Assembly (NCBI GenBank): GCA_002343395.1
Contig: DDSN01000141.1
Span: 15,869 to 35,610, forward strand
Length of the DNA stretch: 19,742 bases
Reading direction: 5' to 3'
DNA from: Hyphomonadaceae bacterium UBA2389
Lineage (GTDB): Bacteria > Pseudomonadota > Alphaproteobacteria > Caulobacterales > Aquidulcibacteraceae
How positions within the stretch are numbered: position 1 is the first letter of the stretch; each line of letters opens with the position of its first letter. Shown one piece after another: positions 14,444 through 19,742 of this stretch. The position numbers and the translations under genes are program-made. Under the pieces are notes generated by a model, which had not been told where the DNA came from, did not search any database, and was given only the letters and a program-made list of their open reading frames with translations.

Positions 14444-15601
14444 TTAGCGGCGGGCGAATGCGTCGACGATGCGCATGCGATAGGCTTGCAGCGCCGGCGG
14501 CAGGCCGGTCACCAAGCCCAGCGCCATCGCGATCAACGCCGCCCACAGGGTGACAATCGGGGCGAAGCTAATTTGCGGTCCGCCGCCGCCGCCAGCGGCC
14601 AACACGGAGAGCAGCCCCGCGCCGGCGGCGACGCCAAACGCGGCGCCAAGGAACGACAGCAGAAGCGACTCGCCCAACACCATGCGCAGAACGCGATCGG
14701 AGGAGAAGCCGAGCGTCTTCATGACGCCGACTTCCTTGGTGCGCTCACGCACCGCCAGCGCCATGGTCGTGCCGACGATAAGCAGGATAGCGACGAATGC
14801 CGCGCCCACGACAAGCGTGATCACAAGGCCGATGTTGCCGAGCTGCGCGGCGAACGATTTGTTGAACGTGGCTTCATCCTGGGTCGAGGTCTCGTCCTGT
14901 GAGTTCGCGAAGCGCTGATCGATGGCGTTCGCCACTCGATCGTTGACCTGCGCCGAGGTGGTGAGGAACGGGACCCAGCCGATGCGGTCGCGGCCGAAAG
15001 TGACCGTTTCGTTATAGTAATCGTAGTGAATGAGCACGCTGCCGGTTTGGGAAGAGCCCGCGGGCGTTGGAATGGTGCCGACGAGCGTGAACTCCCAGGT
15101 GTCGGCGCCAGTGGTCGCATTCGTAAAGATGTTGCTGCGCAACGGCACGCGCTGACCAACGCGCCAGCCAAAGCGCTCCGCGACCGGCGCGGCGGCGAGC
15201 ATGGCTGTACGCTCATTGAAGAATGCGTCGCGTTGTGCGGCCGGAATTTGAAGATCCTCGGCGTAAACTTGAAAATATGTCTCTGGATCGATGGCGAACA
15301 CGGGGAGGAAGCCCCTCGGCATCTCCTGGTAGTATCCGCCGAACCAATTCATGTGCGTGGCGACAGCCACGCCTTCGGTGCGCGCGATCCGATCATAGTG
15401 CGCGATCGGAAGCGACTCCGTGAAGTTGATTTTCGACAGCGTCACCATGCGCGTTGGCAGCGTGTTTACGTTGTTCAGCGCGTGGTTGAAGCTGAGCATC
15501 AGCGTCAGGATCAAGAACGCGATCGTGATCGAGACGATGAGCAGAATCGTGCGCACGGGTTTGCGCCAGAGATTCTTGCTCATAAGAGTGAGGTCGTTCA
15601 T
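14444..15601 (-). CDS. ABC transporter permease, FtsX/MacB type (first permease)
   Basis: This 385-aa homologue has the same fold as the downstream permease but is clearly divergent from it. The N-terminal KNLWRKPVRTILLIVSITIAF helix (about 9-36) is typical of LolC/E- and MacB-like proteins. The periplasmic region (about 40-255) is followed by three helices, with VRERTKEVGVMKTLGFSSDRV after the second and a C-terminal QAYRMRIVDAFARR, close to the usual PADALR ending. Two different permeases suggest a heterodimeric membrane core, as in LolCE. The ATG at 15601 overlaps the ATPase stop codon as ATGA, so translation is coupled. It carries a glycine run (AAGGGGGGPQ) in the last periplasmic loop. 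Confidence 0.93.
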   Translation of the reverse strand: MNDLTLMSKNLWRKPVRTILLIVSITIAFLILTLMLSFNHALNNVNTLPTRMVTLSKINFTESLPIAHYDRIARTEGVAVATHMNWFGGYYQEMPRGFLPVFAIDPETYFQVYAEDLQIPAAQRDAFFNERTAMLAAAPVAERFGWRVGQRVPLRSNIFTNATTGADTWEFTLVGTIPTPAGSSQTGSVLIHYDYYNETVTFGRDRIGWVPFLTTSAQVNDRVANAIDQRFANSQDETSTQDEATFNKSFAAQLGNIGLVITLVVGAAFVAILLIVGTTMALAVRERTKEVGVMKTLGFSSDRVLRMVLGESLLLSFLGAAFGVAAGAGLLSVLAAGGGGGPQISFAPIVTLWAALIAMALGLVTGLPPALQAYRMRIVDAFARR

Positions 15602-16287
15602 GCCGCGAGCTCCCGCTCGTCGAAGCGGCCCTTGTCGAGGTGCAGCGTCCGCTTCGCGAACTTCGCCGCTTCCGCGTCGTGCGTCACCATGATGATGGTT
15701 TTGCCGAGTTCGCGGTTTAGAGTCTGAAGCGTGGATAGGATTTCGTCCGCGGTTGTGCGGTCAAGGTCGCCCGTGGGTTCGTCGGCGAGCAGCAGTTTGG
15801 GGTCCGACACGATTGCGCGCGCGATGGCGACGCGTTGCTGCTGACCGCCGGAGAGTTCCCGTGGACGGTGCTTGGCGCGATCCTCCAGGCCCACGATCTT
15901 GAGGGCGGTGGCGACGTTTTCGCGCCTCTGCTTCGGCGACAGCCGCGTGAGCAGGAGCGGCAGCTCCACGTTTTGCGCGGCCGTGAGGATCGGCATGAGA
16001 TTGTAGAACTGGAAGATGAAGCCGACATTGGCCGAACGCCACGCCGTGAGCTTTCCCTCGCTCAACTTTTCGATGTTCTTGCCGTCGAATTCGATCGAGC
16101 CCTTGTCGGGCCTGTCCGTGCCGCCGAGAAGATTGAGCAGGGTGGTTTTGCCCGAACCGGACGGTCCCATGATGGCGACAAAGTCGCCCTGTTCGATCCG
16201 CATGGTCAGCTTGTCGAAGATCGCGATCTTTTCCTTGCCGCGGGTATAGCTCTTCTCAACGTCGGTGAGGCGAATGAGGTCTGTCAT
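15598..16287 (-). CDS. ABC transporter ATP-binding protein, LolD/MacB family
   Basis: This 229-aa ATPase powers the two FtsX-type permeases. Motifs seen are Walker A GPSGSGKT (41-48), Q-loop FQFYNLMPILTAAQNV (Gln93), signature LSGGQQQRVAIARA (145-158), Walker B LLLADE (165-170) with PTGDLD, and the H-loop His203 in IIMVTHD. The FQFYNLMP and PTGDLD wording is typical of the LolD/MacB/DevA group rather than nutrient importers. The start is the ATG at 16287, preceded by CTGGAG with a 6-nt spacer; the open frame continues to a TTG at 16350, but that lies in the hairpin-bearing gap and is rejected. It is separated from the upstream fusion-protein gene by 66 nt and overlaps the next gene by 4 nt. 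Confidence 0.95.
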   Translation of the reverse strand: MTDLIRLTDVEKSYTRGKEKIAIFDKLTMRIEQGDFVAIMGPSGSGKTTLLNLLGGTDRPDKGSIEFDGKNIEKLSEGKLTAWRSANVGFIFQFYNLMPILTAAQNVELPLLLTRLSPKQRRENVATALKIVGLEDRAKHRPRELSGGQQQRVAIARAIVSDPKLLLADEPTGDLDRTTADEILSTLQTLNRELGKTIIMVTHDAEAAKFAKRTLHLDKGRFDERELAA

Positions 16288-16322
16288 TCCAGGCTCCAGA
16301 ACTGGGGGCTGTTCGGCGTTAG

Positions 16323-16340
16323 CCGCCGCGGAGGCGGCGG
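16323..16340. repeat. GC hairpin inside the export operon
   Basis: Perfect 7-bp arms CCGCCGC (16323-16329) and GCGGCGG (16334-16340) with a 4-nt loop lie between the stop of the membrane-fusion gene (16354) and the ATPase start (16287). No T-run follows on the minus strand. It could stabilise an upstream mRNA end or cause partial termination. Confidence 0.5.
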
Positions 16341-16353
16341 TTGGATGCAATCC

Positions 16354-17313
16354 CTATGAGGCGTTGTCCAAGAATCGGACGCTGATCGCCATCTCGGGCA
16401 GAATTCGTGGGTCGAGCTGGTCGAAGCCGATGCGGACGCGCACGGTGGCGCGGCTTCGATCGGCGGCGGGGATGGTCGCGATCACGCGGGCGGGGAAGGT
16501 TTCGCCGGGATACGCGTCAAGCGTGGCCTCAACGCGTTGCCCCTCGGAAACGCGCGCGATGTAGGCTTCGCTCACGTCGACCTCGATTTCGAGGCTCGAC
16601 ATGTCCACGATCGTGCAGATGCCTGTGCGGGTGAACCCGCCGCCGGCCGAAACCGGAGAGATGATTTCCCCGGGCTGCGCGGCCTTGTTGATGACGACGC
16701 CAGAGAACGGCGCCCGAATTTCGTAACGCGCCAGTTGGGCGGAGGCGCGCTGCGCTTCCGAACGCGCTGCGTTGCGCGCCGCCAGCGCCGCATCGTAGCG
16801 CGCTTGCGCTGTCGTCATGGCCGCTTCGCTGGCGAAGCCTTGCTCTGACAGCGTGCGCGTACGGATGAGCACGCGTTGCGCCTCGGCCAAATCCGCTTCG
16901 GCGCCCGCCGCGCGCGCGTTCGCGGATCCCGTATCCGCGCGGGCGAGCGTTGGCTCAAGCACGGCGAGGATTTCGCCGCGCCGAACGCGCTGACCCTCTT
17001 CAATGCGCACTTCCAGGAGGCGGCCGGTAACCTCGGCGGCGACCGTCGCTTGCCTGCGCGCCACCACATAGCCAGAAGCAACGAGGCTGCCGGCGGAAAC
17101 TTGGCTTCCGCTTGCAGTTGCGCCCGCCTCCACCGGAGCGGGGGGCGGCGCCGGAGGCGCAGGTTTGAGAAACCACCCCGCGGCGGCGCCCACGATGAGC
17201 GCGGCAACGCCGACCCCGCTGGGCGCGACCCAGCCAGGGAAATGCGGCTCGGCCTCGTCGTCGGCGTTGCGTTCAATGCGCAACGATTTCAGCAAGTCTG
17301 TCTTGTCGTTCAC
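16354..17313 (-). CDS. Periplasmic membrane-fusion protein (HlyD/MacA-like adaptor)
   Basis: This 319-aa adaptor belongs to an ABC export system. After a cytoplasmic N-terminus (about 1-30) there is one membrane helix (about 31-49) and a Pro/Ala-rich linker. The lipoyl half-motif is GRLLEVRIEEGQRVRRGEILAVLEP, an Ala-rich coiled hairpin follows (about 130-195, ARAAGAEADLAEAQRV), then the second half YEIRAPFSGVVINKAAQPGEII and a beta-barrel domain ending in LPEMAISVRFL. The C-terminal membrane-proximal domain of longer MacA/AcrA proteins appears absent, which is common in this subgroup. The hairpin is short, so direct contact with a TolC-like channel is not assured. The start is a GTG at 17313 with GGTGAG upstream as a weak RBS. 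It is the first gene of the operon with the ATPase and two permeases. Confidence 0.9.
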   Translation of the reverse strand: MNDKTDLLKSLRIERNADDEAEPHFPGWVAPSGVGVAALIVGAAAGWFLKPAPPAPPPAPVEAGATASGSQVSAGSLVASGYVVARRQATVAAEVTGRLLEVRIEEGQRVRRGEILAVLEPTLARADTGSANARAAGAEADLAEAQRVLIRTRTLSEQGFASEAAMTTAQARYDAALAARNAARSEAQRASAQLARYEIRAPFSGVVINKAAQPGEIISPVSAGGGFTRTGICTIVDMSSLEIEVDVSEAYIARVSEGQRVEATLDAYPGETFPARVIATIPAADRSRATVRVRIGFDQLDPRILPEMAISVRFLDNAS

Positions 17314-17337
17314 GCGCTCACCGTCAAATCAGCTTTG

Positions 17338-17370
17338 TGCGGACCCTAGTCGCGGACATGTAGGTCCGCA
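17338..17370. repeat. Nested alternative inverted repeats upstream of the export operon
   Basis: TGCGGACC at 17338-17345 is the exact reverse complement of GGTCCGCA at 17363-17370. Inside the loop, GCGGAC at 17352-17357 can pair instead with the same right arm (GTCCGC, 17364-17369). The two stems exclude each other. They lie just upstream of the GTG of the membrane-fusion gene, within its probable leader. Confidence 0.55.
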
Positions 17371-17373
17371 ACG

Positions 17374-17392
17374 CGCCTCGTCTTACGAGGCG
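17374..17392 (-). terminator. Candidate terminator-like hairpin after the MliC-like gene
   Basis: CGCCTCG (17374-17380) and CGAGGCG (17386-17392) form a perfect 7-bp stem with a 5-nt loop, about 35 nt beyond the lipoprotein stop codon. No T-run follows, so intrinsic termination is uncertain; it may instead protect an mRNA 3' end. Confidence 0.35.
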
Positions 17393-17426
17393 TGGCGCTC
17401 GGCTGATTGTGATGATTTCGCGTCAG

Positions 17427-17756
17427 TCAGCTGCCGCGGCACGCGACGGGCGCCGATCCGCCGACTGTCCACTCGCCGCTAGCGCCGCCGCCGCGGAAGC
17501 CGTAGCGGCCATTGGAATAATAACCCTCCCCCGCGCGTGGGAGCACCATGGAGGGCCCGCCGACGATGGCGACGCGCGCGCTGTTGGTTTCGACGTCTAC
17601 CATCAATTGCGCGCCGTTGGCGCATCGATAGGCGATGGGGCCGTCCATGGGGATCGGCGGCGGCGCGCCGCCGGGACCTGGATCGCCAGGACCGATGGGA
17701 GGCGTTGAGGCGCAGGCCGAAAGCACAAGGGCGAAGCCAACAATAAATGCGCGCAC
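17427..17756 (-). CDS. MliC-like lipoprotein (predicted C-type lysozyme inhibitor)
   Basis: This 109-aa precursor has a lipoprotein signal, RAFIVGFALVLSAC, with Cys15 as lipidation site. A Gly/Pro-rich spacer (about 20-37) precedes a domain matching the MliC pattern (PF09864): YRCANGAQLMVDV, ARVAIVGGPSMVLP, GEGYYSNGRYGFRGGG and a final Cys in PVACRG. The two domain cysteines are placed like the family disulfide. Known MliC proteins block host c-type lysozyme at the cell surface. The canonical SGxxY part reads GEGYY, so inhibitory activity is plausible but unproven. The start is a GTG at 17756 with a strong AGGAGG 7 nt upstream. It begins 15 nt after the pyrC stop codon and probably shares the pyr transcript. 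In environmental bacteria the role may be envelope protection rather than host defence. Confidence 0.78.
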   Translation of the reverse strand: MRAFIVGFALVLSACASTPPIGPGDPGPGGAPPPIPMDGPIAYRCANGAQLMVDVETNSARVAIVGGPSMVLPRAGEGYYSNGRYGFRGGGASGEWTVGGSAPVACRGS

Positions 17757-17763
17757 TGTTGTT

Positions 17764-17769
17764 CCTCCT
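17764..17769 (-). promoter_or_regulatory. Strong Shine-Dalgarno site for the MliC-like gene
   Basis: AGGAGG on the minus strand, 7 nt before the GTG at 17756 and immediately after the pyrC stop codon. It fixes the non-ATG start and suggests independent, efficient translation from the pyr transcript. Confidence 0.8.
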
Positions 17770-17771
17770 GA

Positions 17772-19052
17772 TCAGGCGGAGAAGATGAGTTTGCCGCTCG
17801 CGAATGTTCGTTTTACGGCGCCTTGCAAGACTTTCTCGTCGAACGGTGAATTGTTCGATTTTGATTTCAGAGCGTCGGAATCGAGGCGGAAGGGCGCGCC
17901 AGGATCGAAGATCATTAGATCAGCGGGAGCGCCCTTCGCCAGTCGCCCTTGCGGCAGTTTGAGAATTTCGGCGGGCCTCAGCGTGAGCGCGCGCAGCAAG
18001 GTCGTCAACGGCGCGCCGTTCGCGTGGTGAAGCGTCAGGACGCCGGGCAGCAGCGTCTCAAGCCCGACGGCGCCGAACGCGGCTTCTTCGAAGGGCAAAC
18101 GCTTGTCCTCGGCGGGGCGCGGGTCATGACCGGAGACAACGACGTCGATGAGGCCGCTGCTCAACGCCTCGGACAGCGCAACGCGGTCGTCTTCGCTGCG
18201 TAGCGGCGGCGACAGTTTCGCGAATGTACGATAGCCGGCGACATCGTTTTCGTTCAGCACCAGGTGGTGGACGTTCACGCTCGCGACGACGTTCACGCCC
18301 CGCTGTTTGGCCGCGCGCAACGCTGGCAAAGCGCGGGCGGTGGACAGCATGTCGACGAGGAGCCGGCCACCGGTCAATTCGGCGAGCGCGAGATCGCGCT
18401 CGAGCATGATGGTCTCGGCGGCGGCGGGGATGCCGGGAAGCCCCATGCGCGCGGCGAGTTCGCCTTCGTGCATGACGCCGCCATCGGCAAGGAACGGGTC
18501 TTCCGGACGGTGCGCCACCAAGACGTCGAAGGCCGTTGCGTACGAGAGCGCGCGGCGCAGCACGCGGCTGTCCACGATCGGGCGATCGCCGTTCGTGAAC
18601 AGCACGGCGCCGGCCTCGGACAGAAGGCCGATTTCAGTCATCAGCTGACCCTCGAGGCCTTTGGTCAGCGCTGCCGCCGGCAAGATGTGGACGCCGCCGG
18701 CGCGGTCAGGCGCGCGTCGCGAGACAAAGTCGACGAGGCTCTGATCGTCGATGATCGGGGCCGTGTTCGGCATCATGACCAGCGTGGTCACGCCGCCCGC
18801 CGCGGCGGCGCGGCCCGCGGACTTGAACGTCTCCTTGTGCTCCGCCCCGGGCTCGCCGATGACGACCCGCATGTCGATCAGGCCCGGTGCGACGCACGCG
18901 CCGTCCGCGTCGACTACCTCCGCGCCTTCGGGAACGCCGGCGATCTTTCCGACATCAAGGATGACATCCGAAAAGAGGACGCCGCCGTCCTCGACCTTGC
19001 TTTTGGCGGGGTCGACAATCTTTGCGTTGGTGATGAGCGTGGGACGGGTCAT
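17772..19052 (-). CDS. pyrC: Dihydroorotase-like protein, probably non-catalytic (PyrC' type)
   Basis: This 426-aa amidohydrolase-fold protein is of the multifunctional-complex dihydroorotase type. Family landmarks remain: GLID (57-60), MMPNTAP (about 93-99), GGVMHEG, VHHLVL, FEEAAFGAVGLETLLP (about 321-336) and the C-terminal KGAPADLMIFDP. The metal and substrate residues are largely lost. The usual DxHxHxR reads D60-M-R62-V-V64-I-G66, SDDG reads TNGD (153-156), HVST reads MLST (235-238), and TDHAPH reads SGHDPR (307-312), losing the catalytic Asp. By comparison with Pseudomonas PyrC', which is inactive but needed for the aspartate transcarbamoylase holoenzyme, a structural role is likely. 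The ATG at 19052 is 4 nt after the micro-gene stop codon and has only a weak RBS (GTGAG). No frameshift is seen and the length is normal, so it is not a decaying pseudogene. Confidence 0.93.
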   Translation of the reverse strand: MTRPTLITNAKIVDPAKSKVEDGGVLFSDVILDVGKIAGVPEGAEVVDADGACVAPGLIDMRVVIGEPGAEHKETFKSAGRAAAAGGVTTLVMMPNTAPIIDDQSLVDFVSRRAPDRAGGVHILPAAALTKGLEGQLMTEIGLLSEAGAVLFTNGDRPIVDSRVLRRALSYATAFDVLVAHRPEDPFLADGGVMHEGELAARMGLPGIPAAAETIMLERDLALAELTGGRLLVDMLSTARALPALRAAKQRGVNVVASVNVHHLVLNENDVAGYRTFAKLSPPLRSEDDRVALSEALSSGLIDVVVSGHDPRPAEDKRLPFEEAAFGAVGLETLLPGVLTLHHANGAPLTTLLRALTLRPAEILKLPQGRLAKGAPADLMIFDPGAPFRLDSDALKSKSNNSPFDEKVLQGAVKRTFASGKLIFSA

Positions 19053-19056
19053 GCGC

Positions 19057-19206
19057 TCACTTTTGCTTCAGCGCCACGTTGAGCGTGGTGGAGAAGGCGA
19101 TGGCGATGATAAACGGCACCCAGATCGGCAGCGTTCCTAAGCCAGGGGCGTTGAGTGCGGCCGCGAGGTGATCGTCCACGCACCACCAGAGCAGAAACAT
19201 CCACAT
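19057..19206 (-). CDS. 49-aa predicted membrane micro-protein between pyrB and pyrC
   Basis: This frame begins with the ATG at 19206, whose A is the last base of the pyrB stop codon (TGATG), and ends with TGA at 19057-19059, 4 nt before the pyrC ATG. AGGAGA lies 7 nt upstream of the ATG. The protein has an aromatic hydrophobic N-terminus (MWMFLLWWCV), a short central DDHLAAALNAPG and a second hydrophobic stretch (LPIWVPFIIAIAFSTTLNVAL, ending near residue 46), then a KQK end, giving one or two membrane spans with a positive C-terminus. I know of no family. A longer overlapping frame, 19049-19249, lacks an RBS and is Arg-rich, so it is taken as a shadow. The tight two-sided spacing argues strongly for a real translated gene in the pyr operon. 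Confidence 0.78.
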   Translation of the reverse strand: MWMFLLWWCVDDHLAAALNAPGLGTLPIWVPFIIAIAFSTTLNVALKQK

Positions 19207-19742
19207 CAGTTCTTCTCCTGATTAGCGCCGCTTTCAGCGAGCGCCTCAAGAACCGCCATGCGCATGGCGACGCCCATGCGCACCTGAGTTTCGATCAGTG
19301 AAACGTTAGGATCGTCGGCGACGCTGGAGTCGATTTCCACGCCACGGTTCATGGGGCCGGGGTGCATCACGAGCGCGCCGGGCTTCGCGAGCCGCAATTT
19401 GTCCTCGTCGAGGCCGTAAAACCAAAAAAATTCCCGCGCCGATGGGAAGAAACCGCCCGTCATGCGTTCGCGCTGCACGCGCAGCATCATGATCACGTCG
19501 GCGTCTCGCAGGCCGGCGCGCATGTCGTGAAAGACCTCCGCGCCCCAGCGCTCGGCGCCGGCGGGCATCAGTGTCGGCGGGCCGATCAGGCGCACGCGCG
19601 CGCCGAGCATGTTGAGCAACATGACATTGGAACGCGCAACGCGCGAATGAAGAACATCGCCGCAAATGGCGATCGTTAGGCCTTCGATGGCGCCCAGTCT
19701 GTCGCGGATGGTGAAGGCGTCGAGCAGGGCCTGGGTGGGGTG
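19206..19742 (-). CDS. pyrB: Aspartate carbamoyltransferase catalytic subunit, C-terminal part
   Basis: The gene runs off the window end, leaving 178 residues plus the stop codon. The product condenses carbamoyl phosphate with aspartate in pyrimidine synthesis. The readable part begins exactly at HPTQALLD, a conserved active-site motif, and continues with GDVLHSRVARSN, which follows the family pattern GDxxHSRVARS. MHPGPMNRGVEID is the conserved aspartate-loop-region motif near the C-terminus. The N-terminal carbamoyl-phosphate domain with STRTR lies outside the window. The stop codon TGA overlaps the ATG of the micro-gene. The adjacent degenerate PyrC fits the dodecameric class A type of ATCase, where PyrB and an inactive dihydroorotase homologue associate, but this is inference. 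Confidence 0.96.
   Translation of the reverse strand, partial: HPTQALLDAFTIRDRLGAIEGLTIAICGDVLHSRVARSNVMLLNMLGARVRLIGPPTLMPAGAERWGAEVFHDMRAGLRDADVIMMLRVQRERMTGGFFPSAREFFWFYGLDEDKLRLAKPGALVMHPGPMNRGVEIDSSVADDPNVSLIETQVRMGVAMRMAVLEALAESGANQEKN

Noticed and set aside
16288..16350. Longer ATPase start at a TTG (16350)
   Set aside because: The extension is not similar to ABC ATPases and crosses the GC hairpin, while the ATG at 16287 has a GGAG at the right distance.
18264..19082. 272-aa plus-strand open frame opposite pyrC
   Set aside because: Shadow of pyrC, with a composition rich in Asp, Arg and His and no known motif.
19049..19249. 66-aa minus-strand frame over the pyrB-pyrC junction
   Set aside because: It is Arg-rich and starts inside pyrB without an RBS; the 49-aa frame in the same place has an RBS, a TGATG overlap and a membrane-like sequence.

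Overview
The window looks like a piece of alphaproteobacterial chromosome, most likely from Caulobacterales or a Hyphomonadaceae-like relative. This rests on the roughly 65% G+C coding, many GTG starts, few terminators, and the housekeeping series pyrB, pyrC, plsY, dprA, topA, rnr on one strand; the link from that order to the taxon is recollection, not a search. No tRNA, rRNA, CRISPR array, insertion sequence or phage gene was seen.

Layout. Positions 75-2434 carry plus-strand genes: an unrecognised 214-aa protein, a Rid-family protein and, 4 nt later, a COG3146 (DUF482) N-acyltransferase. From 2415 to 4074 a minus-strand pair encodes a small lipoprotein and an AdiC-like amino-acid transporter. 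From 4221 to 9570 the minus strand holds topA, an AT-richer 129-aa unknown gene, and rnr. A small 81-aa gene (9753-9998, plus) diverges from topA and overlaps the 3' end of dprA. dprA and plsY (9956-11706, minus) overlap by an ATGA. A GH1 glycosidase with a Tat-lipoprotein signal (11769-13241, plus) diverges from plsY. Then come a four-gene minus-strand export operon (membrane-fusion protein, ATPase, two FtsX-type permeases; 13238-17313), an MliC-like lipoprotein (17427-17756), pyrC (17772-19052), a 49-aa membrane micro-gene (19057-19206) and the 3' part of pyrB (19206 to the window end).

How the genes fit together. pyrB, the micro-gene, pyrC and the MliC-like gene are packed with gaps of 15 nt or less and probably share a transcript. 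The PyrC has lost most of the metal ligands and substrate-binding residues of dihydroorotase, so it is probably a structural partner of aspartate transcarbamoylase, as PyrC' is in Pseudomonas; an active dihydroorotase would then be encoded elsewhere. The ABC operon resembles MacAB/Lol/DevBCA-type exporters, and an envelope theme (two lipoproteins, Tat-exported glycosidase, PlsY) runs through the region.

The most interesting items are the degenerate pyrC, the 49-aa gene coupled to pyrB by a TGATG overlap, the nested alternative hairpins at 17338-17392, the AT-richer gene between topA and rnr, and the envelope cassette that separates pyrC from plsY. I found no convincing wholly new multi-gene system.
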